This document shows, piece by piece, positions 1-13,431 of a DNA stretch of 64,000 nucleotides. Origin of the DNA: Balaenoptera acutorostrata (taxonomy: Eukaryota; Chordata; Mammalia; Artiodactyla; Balaenopteridae); contig NC_080067.1 of NCBI RefSeq assembly GCF_949987535.1, positions 52,636,910 through 52,700,909 of the forward strand. The letters are read 5' to 3'. The number at the start of each line of letters is the position of its first letter. Position 1 is the first letter of the stretch. The notes under the pieces were generated by a model. The model had not been told where the DNA came from and did not search any database. It saw only the letters and a list, made by a program, of their open reading frames with translations. The position numbers and the translations under genes were made by a program.

Positions 1-2760
1 GCAACTGTCTGATTCCACACTGTCTGCTTTGTGAGAATTCACTGAGCTCCATATGTAAGATTCACGTACTTTTCTGAATGTACAAGTGTTTACGTAAGAT
101 CATGGTCCTTGTTATTTTCAGTTACATAAGTGAAATTAATAGGGAAATATAAAACATTTAGATAGGTCACTTTTGTCCCTCCATCCGCGTCTCCCCAATT
201 TGATTCAAACTCTTCACAGGCATGTCTGACATCTGCGTCTGCATCACCTCAGGTCAGCATCTTAGTCCTCTGACAGTTTTCTGAAGCACACCCAACTTCA
301 CTGGAATACAGCATTAGTGGAATCTCTGTCTGATGCGGTCACTGGAAACGTCCTAAATCACATATATTTGGTAAAAATTAGGATAGCTGACATCTCCATT
401 TGTCCTGGAGGTGCAGATTCATGCTTTTGGTAGCCCTAACTCCTGAACGTATTGGGGGTGTTTTTGTTTTGTTTTGTTTTTGCAGGGGTGGGGAGGGTAG
501 TGAAAAGGCTTATTTATAAAGATATTTTGCATTTACCGTTGTGAGATCACATTCCTGGGAATAAATACCCACACTATCTTAAATGTTGCCACGTCCTTTA
601 AAAACAAAAAAAAAGATTTTTGTCAGGTGCCCTTCATAAATATCTAGTCGCATTAAACGAGGCCCTTTTGGGCCAGTGTGTCTCCCTCACACAGTGCTCT
701 GTGGTTTAAAATAAAGCAATTGGGAGAGCTCCCAGAAATAGCAGAGGCTTTATGCTCACTCCAGTACAACGAGGCCCCCTCTTTTCTGAGGAGTAGTTTT
801 GCAGGAGGAAGGAAATCTAGCTTTGTAATATTCAAGTATATGCAGTAATTATTGATGGAGGGAGGGGAATGCACAGAAGCAAAATGTATTTAAGCAATAA
901 ATGCAAAATGCCTCAGTGACTGACTCAAAGTACGTTATCAAAGTGGATCCAAGGCTGGTGCAAAGATTTCCGGCTTATGCTACTGCGTGAAAGGAGGGTC
1001 CAGGACCAAGGAGGACAGTGGGAGCTCTGTGGGCGGGGGCAGGGCATCACGCACCCTGCATCCCACTAATGCATCTAATGCTTGAGAGGGATACCAAGAT
1101 AGTGCAGGGAAGGAGGAAGAGTCATCTAAGAAACACTCAAGTTGCTAGTAGCTAGAAGGTCACTGCTGGAAAGGTCTATTTCATTATCACTTACAAGTCT
1201 AAGAAGACCCAACACAAGGACCCCTTTGAGGTAAACCCCAGCGTACCCTCCACAGCCACCTTGTACGTTTCTTGACATTTCTTTTTGTCCCACAACTAAA
1301 CTGCTTAACTACTTATACCAATTACCACTGAGGGAACTTAAGAAGATAAGATACTGTGGGGACAAAGTCAACACCAGATGTCTAAAACCTGCTTCACCAG
1401 TTTGATTAGAATTCTTAGGGATATCCTGCATTCTCTTTCCATTTTTGGACATTTTAAGCTCTCCTTTGAGATAGGAGTATAATTAGGTATGATTTCTTTT
1501 CTTTCCTTATATTTGCTACAGAACAATGAATATTTTCAGTTTGCTAAGATCATATGTGACTCTAAATAAGAATATCTCCTGCATTGAAATCCTGGGCACT
1601 GCCTGATTCGGGGCAAGGGTCATATTTTAATCTCCACTCACTGCACGGGCCCATCAAAGCCCTTAAGAGTAGAAGGCTGAGCTCACTGATTGAGACCCTC
1701 CAAGGTCAAATAAAAACATTATCTTTTCTTCATGCTTTAAGAAAGGGTATATTACGTATCAGGATGTGTGGGTTTTAGGGTGACAGCAGGAGACTTCTGA
1801 TGATGATGTGACATGAGGAGGACGCAGAGGGCTTTGTGAAATTCTGGTGAGTAGCCCTTGAGGTACTGCAATTGTATCGGCCTCCGTCATGTAAACACAG
1901 TCACCCACGATGTGAAACCCGACATGTGAGATCAGTGCCCACCTTCACTGTGGTCCCCAGGGGCTTCTCCAGGCAGTACGGATGCCCCACGTCTATTCTT
2001 CCGTGGGGGCCTAAGCAAATCTCTATCCGTGGTCTTATTATCATACTTTACATACAGATTTGTCACTCCTACTGTTTTGTGGAATTACTTATGAGAGAGT
2101 CAAATCTGTGCAAATTGTCACCCAGCCTTGGGTCTGGTACAAAGTGGATAGCTGCCGATGGTTTATTAAATGACTGAACCAAGATAATCAGCACATGACG
2201 TTAACGATGTACTCTTCATACCAATTATTTCACAAAATTTACATATAAAATTTGTACTTGGTTACATATCAAGATGGATTCCTAAGAGTCCAACTTTAAG
2301 AAACTTTAAATTTGATACAGCTGACTTATACCAATATAAGCATAGGAATTCATTGGCAACCTCTCAAGGTTTTCTATGAAAGGTAGAGACAATTTATCTA
2401 ATATCTATATTGTTTAAATTGACAAAGTACATGGGGATCTTTGAAAGCACAGTAAAATCAACAGACAGTCCAGATCTGTAGAAAGGTGCATACATAACTG
2501 GATGCTAAAAGAAAGAAAAAAATCGTTGATGATACCAGCATTCTAATTAAACTTCCAGTTTTTCTTTTCAACCCATTCCATAGTTAGTATTCACACTAAA
2601 TCCACTGAAAGTGACTTAAGTAGAACTGAGATGGATTAACCTGGAAGAAGAAAAAAAGAGAGAGAAGGAATAAAGAGACAGACTGACAGAGAAATAGAAA
2701 CAGATGGAGCCAAGAGACAATTTAATGAGAATTTTTCAAGTAATTTAGGGGAAATAACAC
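1..2760. other. Intron 1 sequence, no feature recognised
   Basis: Mostly unique AT-rich sequence. It includes a T/G-rich low-complexity run near 455-485 and a purine-rich run near 2645-2710. A faint L2 3'-end resemblance near 2095-2175 is too weak to call. Confidence 0.5.
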
Positions 2761-2764
2761 TGGC

Positions 2765-2930
2765 CTGAGCCAAGATTCCTGAGCTCCATGCTACCAGACA
2801 CTAACCAGTTCTGTGCTCACATTTAAGAAACTTCACCTTTCAAATTCTGTTTCCTCAGCAATAAAATGAGGTAGTTGGACATTTGAGTCATCAAGGTCCT
2901 TCCAATGCTAAAATTCTAAATATGCATATT
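2765..2930 (+). repeat. MIR SINE fragment
   Basis: The order of motifs matches the MIR core and 3' half: a tract around 'ctccatgctaccagacact', then a 'tttcctcagcaataaaatgagg' type block (the MIR 'cctcatctgtaaaatggg' motif) and 'aaggtccttccaatgctaaaattc'. Old and diverged. Confidence 0.6.
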
Positions 2931-3015
2931 CAAAGCAAAGGAGAAGAGTAGGTGGCATCAGCAATACACTAATCATTTCAAAGTGGATTTGTATATTCTC
3001 AGTAAAATAAACTTG

Positions 3016-3209
3016 GGGACTTGCCTGGCCGTCCCAGTGGTTATGACTTCACCTTCCAATGCAGGGGGGTGTGGATTCGATCCCTGGTCATGGAGCTAAG
3101 ATCCCACATGTCTCATGGCCAAAAAACCAAAACAGAATCAATATTGTAACAAAATTCAATAAAGACGTTAAAAATGGTCCATATCAAAAAAAAAATCTTA
3201 AAAAAATAT
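3016..3209 (+). mobile_element. CHR-type tRNA-derived SINE (CHR-2-like)
   Basis: The tRNA-related head (cttgcctggccgtcccagtgg) is followed by a B-box (attcgatccctgg) and a CHR-2 style tail with 'caatattgtaac' and 'aaaatggtcc'. The flanking direct repeat aaataaacttg (3005-3015) / aaataaatttg (3210-3220), with one mismatch, supports a complete insertion. Confidence 0.8.
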
Positions 3210-3659
3210 AAATAAATTTGAATAAGAGAGGAATGATTCAATTTAGCAGAATGCTGGGAAAGGCTCTGATTTTTTAGGAAAAAGTTTTTGACAAAAGAAT
3301 ACTATTTCAGATTTATCTGTCACCTATGATTTTCAATAAGTTGAAAACTATTATATATAAACTAAGACCCTGTGTCATACTTAATGTGTTCTATGGTGGG
3401 GCTCTCCTTTTCTATAGGTACAACTCTAAAAGATACAGACACATTATCCTTCTTTGATACTGAATGACTAACAAAAGCAGTAAAGTACATACATCCTTGC
3501 TCCTTTTTTTCCCTGCCTGATTCATGTTTCAATTTGCTCTTTCCCATACTAGGGCATAACCAAGCATATCTGGTGAACAGCCTGGACACAGAGGTGGGAG
3601 AATGCAAATATCAGGTATTCTTCAGAATAGGCAGATTTTTGCATGTGTCTACTTGCACA

Positions 3660-3842
3660 TATCTGCAGGCAACACTTCCTGGTGGAACAGGCCAAAGGCT
3701 AGAAGTCCAGAGATTTGGGTTTAATTTTTAATCTGAAAGGTATTTATTTAATGTCATACGTTTCATCACTGGTAAAATAAAGGGGCTTAGCAACTGATTT
3801 CTAAGGCTTCCTCCAGCTCTAAGATTCTCTGATTCTCTGATG
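3660..3842 (+). repeat. MIR SINE fragment
   Basis: It resembles MIR from the core ('agaagtccagagatttggg') to the 3' end ('catcactggtaaaataaagggg', 'ggcttcctccagctctaagattctctg'). A short terminal 'gattctct' duplication ends it. Confidence 0.6.
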
Positions 3843-6800
3843 TGGTTTAGCAAGCAAGGACACAGAATCAGAACTGTGGAATGACCTGGATAAATGTTTA
3901 AGATCTTACAGCATAATAGCGATGCTCAGAAAGAATGCTGGCTTGACTAGACTAGGGGGACCCAGCGGGGTTATAAAAGAAGACCACAAGAGGAGGGGCA
4001 ACATCTTTTTTGGCTGAAGGGCTTAAGTCCCTTTTCTTCTGCAAAGTATCTGAAAATGATTAAAATTATTTTGACAGCTGCAAGTAATTGGGAGGTGGGT
4101 GAAAACAGGAAGTGCAGGCACAGAATAACCTCACTGGTTCCAGATTCTGACAATTCAATATTTATAGTAATTTGGACAAGAGTAGCTGACATTTATTATT
4201 ATACTACATTTTGATTTCAAGTAATATAGCATAAAACTAATTATAACCATAACTTAAAACAAGATTCATTAGCATACTAGACACTTCACCTCTGATGCTA
4301 TGCTATTTCCCCGTTGACAAAGTATAAATCAGAATTTCTCTGGAAGAGCAAACAGGTATTCCACTAAAGATCTCGGTTCTATTCTTTATCACCTTGTAGA
4401 TAAATCTGTCACTAAGAGGTTAAATACATTTGCAGATGAGTGTTCATATATTCAGGGGAAAAAAGTGTCCTTTAAGAACCACTTTTGGTAGCAAAACTAT
4501 GCTTTTATAGTCCTTTACAATTTATATACAAAGAGCTTTTTTACACCCAATTCACATGTAATTTGTGGGGGAACAAGGTGCTAATAAGAAATTACTCCTA
4601 TCTATTCATTAGAGGATCCAGTGACCTTTCTTTAGCCATTAGCTTAGTACTGAAAAGGCATTTACTTAAGAAGCATTAAACTTTTTAGTGATTTAGTGTA
4701 CTCTTGTTCCATTATTCTGAGTTTCTGGGGAGATACTTCATAAGAAAAGGAATCCATTTATTACGGTAATTTCGTGATTGTCATTCAAGAGATTGTGAGA
4801 AAGAAATTATTATCTTTAAATTCACCTTTAAATCATTGATACAACATGCCCACCACCCCACCATAAAGCTGTATGAATTTAAGTATATAGATACAAGAAA
4901 GGGTTTTTTTTTTGTAATTACTGCTGAATATGAATTATCATAGGAGAATTGGGACAATTTTTAGTTAATATTCATGCTTGGTTCTTTCATCTTTGCTTTA
5001 GAATCTTGGGAACTCACTAGGTAAATTTTTTAACATTTTAAAGAACCCACTTTTGAGTTCTACTTTTAATGAAGATAATTTTGTGCTACTTTGTTACTTA
5101 CTCAATGATGAAATAAAAACTACAGTACTTACAAGTAGTCTATCCCTTCAACACCACAAATTTATGAATTAGGAATTGTAGCTCTTGATCCAAAACAATA
5201 AATCTACAAATACACATTAGGCATAAATACATTTAGCAGTATATGTAGGAAAACAAAAAAAATAGCACTAAACAGTTATTAAAGTTTTTCTTCTGAGGCT
5301 ATCAAACACACACACATACACACACAAGCACACGATATAAAAAACCAAAAACCAAAAAACCCCCAAAAAACAAAAAACCCTCTGATCTAAACATTGTTGC
5401 CAATGTACTGTCAGAGCTCAGTAAATCATCCCCATACTAAAAGCATGAGAGAAAACAACACAGGCATTTGAGGGGGAAAAAAAGGCCCCTACCGATTCCT
5501 GTAAGGCAGAAAGGACAATTCTATATTATCAACATGCAAAATATACATGATATTTATCTGAGGTGCAAAAAGGGAGTATTTCCATCATTTCGTCTTTCAG
5601 AGTTCATGAATTTGAAAAGAACATAGATAAAAATCTAACAAGAGCACATTCATATTTTCTGGCCTGGTGTTTCACTAGGAATATACAAAAATAACTTTTT
5701 AATTCCTTAACTTCATAACTAAGAAATAAAAGATGCTATGAGCTTAATTTCTCACTCTGAATTTAAATGAGATTATAAAGTATCACTATATATGATATAT
5801 ATCGGATGAAAATATGTATCTGATAATACTGTATTATAGGATTGAAAGAATTTTCACAAGATTTTCCGTACAATCAATTATCAGAAATTAACCCATGTAA
5901 GATAAAGAAAATATTGATAATTCATGGCTGTGTTTTTCTGTTAGGCTTACATTCCTTATTGTGATGGAAAAACCTGAAAGCAAGCCAACAAAAAATTACT
6001 GTGATTAAAACTTTTCTTTCAATACTCCAAGTCAGAAAATAAGTGGGAAAAAACCTCTTAAAATTTGGCTTCTGAATGGTTCTATTTTTCAGAGAAACTT
6101 TTTTCCCGAATTCTGAAAGCAGGTACCTGATTTACTATTTTACATATCAACTTCTTGCAGAATAAAAACCGTTTAAAAATAATCTGTTATTTTTTTTTCT
6201 GTTTCCCCAATGCAATATTGATTAAGGACAGATTTTTTAAGCCACAAAGGGAAGTTTCATTTCTGTTCTTTTCATCCGTTTGTAAATTTCTCTAAAACTT
6301 AAAGTGGAAATATGACTAGATAAAGCAAAACATCAAGTTAAACAGATTCTAAAAAGCTTAAACTAGTCAAAGAAAACTGCACATCCATTTGCCTTTGATT
6401 CTATAAATAAAGACTAAACACTAAAACTTTAGAGATTGCTCTGGTTGTTAAGAATTATGAGTGACTTTTTGTCTCAAAATTTTTCTGCACTTTTCAAATT
6501 TCTACACAAACATAAACTCCTCAAGTTTATATCATAATAATTAATTATGCTAATGCTCATTTTACCATAACTTAAGTGGAATTTTTTTTATTGTATTCAT
6601 GTTCTAAAAGAAAGGGAAAGATCAAAATCTGTTGGTAAGTTCATTGCCATGTCCAAGGGACAATATACGTTTAGTTGAATCTTCTTCATATCTGATCTAC
6701 ATTTTCATCCCTAGAGGAGAACTGTTGTTTTTAATGATGGCCATTCTTAACAATGAAGTAAAGCAACTAATGCGGTTTGAAATGCTTTTCAATAAGATAA

Positions 6801-7380
6801 CATGAAACAAAAAGTATTTAATTGATTTCTCTTTTACCAGAAAAAAAACTTGGTACGGAGCTTTCAATACAACCTCAAATTCAACAGAATGATTTAAATA
6901 CAGAGACCAGAAAACACATGGGTGGAGAAGGTAATATGTTTTTTATTTAACACTGACAACTGAATTCACCAGAATATTCTATTTCCTGACTATTCCACTT
7001 AATTGAGTTTTATTGCTTTGATGTTCACAGTCTCTGAGTAAAATGAATTAACGATTGAAGCAGCAGCCTTTCAAAGATCGTTCCAAAATATGCTTCATGA
7101 GAGAAATAAAAATGCCTGTTAAAAACATCATGTCTTTTAATATGCTAAACTTACTTTCCCTAATGGAGATCTTAAGAGGGTGTCATTAGAAAATAAAAAT
7201 AGGACATAAAGCTCTAAGTTGGTGTTATATGAAAACTTTGATGTAACGTAGCTAGTTTTCAACTATGAAGCCTTTGTATAGAAAGATGAAGTTACTAACT
7301 CACCAACAGTAAGGGGAGGATTTTAATTTGTTTTTCTAGAAGTCGTAATTTATCAACTAATTAAAGTGGGGTGGAGTTGA
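3843..7380. other. Intron 1 sequence, AT-rich, no gene recognised
   Basis: AT-rich unique sequence. It contains an imperfect (CA)n run and a C/A low-complexity patch at about 5306-5385. Nothing else identifiable was seen. Confidence 0.5.
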
Positions 7381-7384
7381 CTAC

Positions 7385-7570
7385 CTTTTTCAAAACGTCT
7401 ACCGTGTACCAGGCACAGAATAGATGTTTTCATTAGACTCATAACTTCAGAGAGCAAGTATAATCTTTGTTCAAATAGGCAATGAAACAGGCTGAATGGC
7501 TAGGTAACCTGTCAAAGATCATCCAAGTATTTAATTATGGAGTCCACATTTGAACTCTGGTCTACACTCA
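7385..7570 (-). repeat. MIR SINE fragment (antisense)
   Basis: Reads as the complement of MIR: 'taccaggcacagaatag' near the start, then 'aataggcaatgaaacaggctgaatggctaggtaacctg' type blocks and a 'tttgaactctgg' end. Confidence 0.6.
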
Positions 7571-9420
7571 TTCCAAATTTTGGGAAAGTGCATAGTTTCC
7601 TCATCTTCTTGAGTTGGGTGTTCACACTGTAGCTTCATTAAAGTCTCTGACGTAATCATCTGCCTCATCAAATACAGATTCAAAGGACCTCTAAAAACAC
7701 ATTATAAAACTCAAAATGAATTATTTTTAATATTCTCTTCCAATGATAAAATTAATCAATAATGGCCTAATTTTCAACTCATGGAAACCACCTTCATTTT
7801 CATTAGGGTTATTAAAGAAGTAATTTAAAAAAAGAAAAACAGTTTCTGCGGCCTGCCTGGACAGAGGCACGTGGCTTTACAACCTGAAAGGGAAAGCTTA
7901 TTTATTCAATGTAACACCTTTCTGATTAAAGATTAAAACCATACTCTGAAAAAATTGAGGTCAGGGAGTTCCCCCAACTTCTTTACATTTAATAAGTTCG
8001 CTCCTCTTAGTGAGTGGAGGTTTTTTTACCCTGAATTGTTAAATCTACTTTTAAGACCAGTTCTTAAAAAAAAAAAAAAAAAAAAAAAAATCAACACTGA
8101 AAACTGCAGCTTTGTCTTCATCCTGCAAGCCAGGAGCTGGCATTACAGACTCAAGGTGGACCCAGAGAATGGTGCCCAGGGCACAGCTGCCACATGTGTT
8201 TACAGCAGCCTCCTGTGTCAGAAAAGGGATGATGGCCAGTGGCACAGACTTAAGCATGACCTAATGAAGCCTTCCAGCTCACATCATCCGAGTTTCTCAA
8301 TGCCCTGGCACACCTAGAGGAAACGGGAGTTGTGCTAAATTGGAAAGAAACCTGAATTTAGAGTGGGCAGATTTTCATTCAAATTCCTTCTCTCATATAC
8401 CACCTTTGTCATTCTGAACACAAAACCTTTCTGAAGCTCACTCTTCTATTCCATAATGTAAGTATTAGGGCCTATTTCTATGTATGGGACAAAATAGGTA
8501 CTCAGTGAATTTCCGCTGAATTTAAAGCAAGAAAAGGGCAGAATCTTGGCAGGACTCTCAAGGCATGAATGATGAATAAATGCAAGAAATGCAACATTCA
8601 GAAGGGAGCAACCTGGAGTGAAGAAACCGGTCATGGTGAGAAGTTTCTGACGGTCAGTGGAAACCACCCAAGAGGAAACAAGGAAATTGGGCAGCAGGAA
8701 GAGGCCTAAACTGAAATGAGAGTCTCTGGGGGCACACCGGACAATGCAGCAGGCCAGGGAGATGACCCATTTTGCTTGATGACTAGAAGAGAATGCTGAT
8801 TTCACTGATTTTGCTACTGAATGAGTCACAAGGGTGGATAAACTGAGAAAATATGTGAGGGAGTGGAAAAATGTAAGTAATTACATGGATGCTGTAGAAC
8901 TTAATTAAAAAATTCCTTGCTCTGAATGTTTTGTTAACTCTGAGTATGTACAGGGACTGATACATCCCCCCATGAAAGCCCCACGGCCTTATGCTTCTCA
9001 AGGGCTGAGCTGCCTCTGAATTCCACTGTTGTAAACCCCAGGCAGGGAGTGAAATACCATGTAGCAGCTAATACCTGCTTCAGGGTATCAAATCTCTAAA
9101 GGATACCTAGAGAGTGAGTTTAATTTTACAGTCAATCTTGGACTGTGAATTTTCCATAGGGCCAAGTTACTGGTACCAGTCTGCCATGAAACTCAATCTT
9201 GGATTGCTCCCCAAGTTGTGCTGACAATGTTAGGAAAGAAAGCTGTCTGCAGGACTGGTCCTCCGAGTCCAGCTCTACACCGCTGGGTATAAGCTAGGAC
9301 ATCCTTGTCAGAGTGGCATGCATATGGATGCTGCTTACCAAGGCGTTTGTTGCCAGGCACCAGGTGGTAGAGTGTGAAGCCCATTCAACCTGGTGGGGAT
9401 GACTGGGGAAGGAAGAGAGG
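7571..9420. other. Intron 1 sequence with an A25 tract
   Basis: Mostly unique. An uninterrupted A25 run at 8066-8090 could be the tail of an old retro-insert, but I found no flanking target duplication or recognisable body. The reading frames here cross the poly(A) run (poly-Lys or poly-Phe) and are not credible. Confidence 0.5.
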
Positions 9421-9434
9421 ACGGAAGAAAATCC

Positions 9435-9600
9435 ATGCCAGTAACGTTCTAGGCCTTTAACATATTTACTCTTTACATCGACACGGTAAGATACAACTTT
9501 TTAAAAATCAGGCTCAGAAAGATACAACAATTTGTTTAAGGACGTAAAACTAAAATTTGGCAGACTTATGAGTCAGTCTGACTTCAAAGCCAACTGTGAT
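9435..9600 (-). repeat. MIR SINE fragment (antisense)
   Basis: Complement of MIR: 'taggcctttaacatattta', 'ggctcagaaagatacaacaatttgtttaagga', 'actaaaatttggcaga', 'gtcagtctgacttcaaagcc'. The order matches MIRb-like consensus. Confidence 0.65.
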
Positions 9601-10239
9601 ATATTGAACAGAGACAAAAAGTTCAACAGCAAACCTAAGTAAAACAGCATCTTGTCTATTAAGAGAAGTTGTTAAAACACAGGTGAGTACCAGCAAGATG
9701 AAAAAATGAGCCACAAAGAGCTAAACTAAAAAGAAAACCTCCCTTAAAACTTAATTACTTGAAAATTCTTTCATAGTCTCGTTTATTCTTATTATACATA
9801 ATTCTATCAAGCGTGGTTACTGGGCTTTCAAGTCCACGGCAAAATTAGATGAAGCAACTTTTAAGGCGAGGGAGACAGAATGACTACCATAAGAAGCTGA
9901 TAACAGTGAAGAATACTATACAATACAAGAATACAATTGTTACTCGGAGAACGAATTGCAAAGATACACTGATTGAAGGCTATTTAAAGTATGGGCAACT
10001 GCTCTATATATGATGACAACCACACATTACGAAACATGATTTCCTTTACTTTTAGTCATTTCAGCAAGGTGATCTTTAAAAATACATAACTAAACAATTT
10101 ACCATATCTATAATACTCTTGCAGACCAGGCTTCCTGACCTTTTAGTTGTTCAGGAAATATGGTTTTTTTCCTTCTTACATTCTGAGAATGCTAAAAGAA
10201 ACACAATATTACACGACAAAATAACATACTGACCCTAAG

Positions 10240-10515
10240 ACATCAAGAGGGCCTTCTATTGTGAAGCCTCCTCCAATTCTCACCCTGCCTCTCGCACGGC
10301 AATTTTTTCCCTCTTCTTTATTTTACTCATTCTTTACTTTACTTGTTATTTCACTTGTTCTCATATGGCACATAACTTTCCTCACTTAAAGGACTCCTTG
10401 GGGGTAAAGACCATTTGGGGGTAAGATTATTTCGTTTGTAACTTCAGAGTATCTAGCACAGTGCCTTCTACATAAGGTAAACTCAGCAAATATTACTTAA
10501 ACTAATGAAATTTAT
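10240..10515 (+). repeat. L2 LINE 3' end
   Basis: The block order matches the L2 3' end: 'gaagcctcctccaattctcacc', then 'ctccttgggggtaaagacc', then 'tatctagcacagtgccttctaca' and a final 'actcagcaaatatta'. Confidence 0.65.
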
Positions 10516-10589
10516 GTTCAGTACACTCAATTTTAGAATACAGGGATGCCTGTAGAAACAACTTCCATACGAAATGGTTGAAAAGGTAA

Positions 10590-12075
10590 CCTATGTGTTC
10601 ATTTATCACAAAATGATCTACTTCATTTCAGGCATTGTTCTAAGCCCAAGGATTAAAATAGTGGACATGAAATACCCGTTTTCTGAATTCAAGGTCTCAT
10701 ACTCTCATAGAGGAAGACAGACAAACAAGATACAATTAACAAGGAGATACAATACGGGATTTCAGATAGTCATCAGTGCAAATAAGATAATAATGTAGGA
10801 TAATGGGATAGAGAGTACTTAGGTGAATGAACTATCAGCATTTTTCAGCTTATTCCCTTATATCAAGGAAGAGACGCAGCTATGACTTCTAAAGATTGTT
10901 CAGAGGTAAAAAATATGAAAGATGCGGGCTTCTCAAAAGTAACCAGTGAAATTCCTATGGGCTGCTATAGTAGCCAGCCTTCCAGATGGTTCCCTATGAT
11001 CCCCACACCGCCTGGTACTCATACTCTTGTGCACTCCCTCCTACACTGTACCAGGGTTGGTCTGTGTGATTGATAGCATCCAGCACAGTGGATTCGATTA
11101 TAAAAGCCTGGCTTCTGTATTGGGCTCTTCCTCTGTTAGATCCCTCACTCTGTGGGGGATGCCACGTCATGAGGACACTCAGGCAATCTATGGAAGAGCG
11201 TTCTGTAGTGGAAAACAGAGGTACCTGACCAACAGTGAGAAACTGAAGCCCGCCAGCAACCACGTGAACGAGTTTGGAAGTGGATCCTCCCCCAGCCCAT
11301 CCTGAGTCGACTGTAGCCCAGCCAACAGCTTGAGTACAGCCTCATGAGAGACCCTGAGCCAGAACTGTCCAGCTAAGCTGCTCCTAGATTCATGACCCTC
11401 AGGAAACTATGTGAAACAGTTAATGGTTACATATGTTTGTTACTTGAAAGTGCTAAGTTCAGGGGTAATTTGTTACACAGCAATAGACAGCTAACACTGC
11501 TGCCTTTGTAAGAGTTGGCATCTGAGCTGAGGCCTGAATAAAAGGGAGTCAGTCAATGATGAAGAGATCTTAGGGAAGAAGATTCCAGGTAGAGAGAATA
11601 GCAGGTTTAAAGACTCTGAGAAGGCTGTGAGCTTGGGGTGTCACTGCAACAGCTAAAAGGCCCATGTGGTTGGAAACTTGTTGGTGAAGCACAACCAAGT
11701 GGTAAGAGAAAAGTGAAATTTTCCTTAAAGAGAGATAGGAAATAACATTACCTACCCTATATTTTACAATGAATAATCTTTATAAACTACTGAGCTACTA
11801 TGTGGGAGGTAAGGGTGGAAGCAAGAAAACCAGGTAGAAGCTTACTGCAACTAGCCCAGTCAAGAGATGACACGTAATCAGACTAGGATGTTAGAAACAG
11901 AAATATCACAGATTGGTAAGATTCAGGAAATGTATTTTCAAAGTGAAGGCAACACAACTATATAAAAAGCATGCACGTAGTCTACACCATGCCAGTAGGT
12001 TTTTGAGTCACCTGGATAACACCAGAACAGACCTAGAAAAAGGGGAAATTAGATATGATCGAATGAGACACAACT
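10590..12075 (-). repeat. L2 LINE fragment (antisense), split by an MLT1-type LTR
   Basis: The left part (10600-10960) is the complement of the L2 3' end ('aggcattgttctaagcccaagga'). The right part (about 11508-12075) resumes further into the L2 body ('tgagctgaggcctgaat', 'agattccaggtagagagaatagcaggt', 'gtggaagcaagaaaaccagg'). The interruption at about 10960-11507 is a MaLR LTR, so the L2 is the older element. Confidence 0.6.
10960..11507 (+). mobile_element. MLT1-type MaLR solitary LTR
   Basis: It matches the later MLT1-type LTR order: 'gccacgtcatgaggacactcaggca', 'gaaactgaagcccgccagcaacc', 'agagaccctgagccagaac', 'cagctaagctgctcc', and a terminus 'ggggtaatttgttacacagcaatagacagctaacac'. Non-coding fossil LTR inside an older L2. 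Exact subfamily not assigned. Confidence 0.7.
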
Positions 12076-12109
12076 CAAAATTCAAGACATAATTCTTGGT
12101 GTGATGGTT

Positions 12110-13086
12110 AAAAATTGTAATTTCTTGCAGTTAAAATGCTGTGGGGCCTGGTAAGACTCTTCCCTTTACAAAATAATTAAGCAGTCAGTAGAAATGTTCT
12201 CTTTGGCATCTGGTCCAATTGGTGCCAACCAGAGTGTTTAAAAAAAAAAAAGTATTTAAGCAATCAAATAGCAGAGTTAAAAAAAAAAAAGGTAATAAAA
12301 CAGAGATAAGGAAAACCAAAAATAAAGTCAGATTTTCTTTCCACATCGACGTATTTCCAAAGGGACAAAGTTAAAGACAGGAAGTATTTCTTTAAGTTAA
12401 AGAACAAATACATGGTAACTGGCCAATTATTCACTGGTTTCATAGAGTATTAGAGTTTTACTTACTGGGGCTTAACAAGAATCTACATGTTCCTACTCTG
12501 AAAATTTTCTGAGCAGGCATTGTTCACAAGAAGTACAGAAGTGAATTTGTCGAAAAAACCTGCCTTTCTTACTGCTTCTTCTATTGTATACACAAAAAGC
12601 ATGTCAGGACGACTCACAGGAAATATTTATTTCCAAATCAAGGCCATATTTTTGTACCTGGGGACCAGCCTTCAGCTTCCCTTTTTTAGTTAAAAAAAAA
12701 AAAAAAGTTCTGATATTCTCAAGCTGAGACATGAAGAATCAAGCTTTAAAAAGTAAAAATATAAACAAATTGTTATTAGGATTATCTTACTACAGAAGAC
12801 CAATATAATTCTTAACTTACTAATCATACACACACATATATACTATATATATATACATATATATACATCTCACATTAAATGGAAGGAATTAATAAATATG
12901 CAACTTGAAAAATAAGGGTGTTTTAAAGAAATGCTTAAAATCAGATAAATCTTTAAAAAGACAGAAAGACTGACAAAAAGACAGGGCACCCATCTCTCTA
13001 AATTTTCCATATTTTTTTCCCAAGACCTTGGGTATAAAAATATATAGCTGCCATAGTAGGCGCTAGAACCTTCAAGTAAATACTAA
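12110..13086. repeat. Intron 1 low-complexity-rich stretch
   Basis: Several A-runs (about 12240-12251, 12279-12290, 12690-12705) and an imperfect (CA)/(TA) stretch at about 12828-12868. No gene or element recognised otherwise. Confidence 0.5.
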
Positions 13087-13100
13087 TGGCATAATTTTTT

Positions 13101-13417
13101 AAATTTATTTATTTTTGGCTGCCTTGGGTCTTCGTTGCTGCACGCGGGCTTTCTCTAGTTGCGGCGGGCAGGGGGCTACTCTTCATTGCGCTGGCTTCTC
13201 TTGTTGCGGAGCCTGGGCTCTAGGCAGACGGGCTTCAGTAGTTGCAGCGCGTGGGCTCAGTAGTTGTGGCTCGCGGGCTCCAGAGTGCAGGCTCAGCAGT
13301 TGTGGTGCACGGGCTTAGTTGCTCCACGGCATGTGGGATCTTCCTGGACCAGGGCTCGAACCCGTGTCCCCTGCATTGGCAGGTGGATTCTTAACCACTG
13401 CACCACCAGGGAAGCCC
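13101..13417 (-). mobile_element. CHR-type tRNA-derived SINE (antisense), complete
   Basis: On the minus strand it starts 'gggcttccctggtggtgcagtgg', has the B-box 'gggttcgagccctgg' and a long GC-rich body, and ends in an AAATAAATAAATTT-type tail. A perfect 14-bp target duplication, tggcataatttttt, occurs at 13087-13100 and 13418-13431. Confidence 0.93.
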
Positions 13418-13431
13418 TGGCATAATTTTTT

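Noticed and set aside
7955..8317. 120-codon frame with a poly-Lys block
   Set aside because: It runs through an A25 tract, the kind of sequence that varies in length; no recognisable domain.
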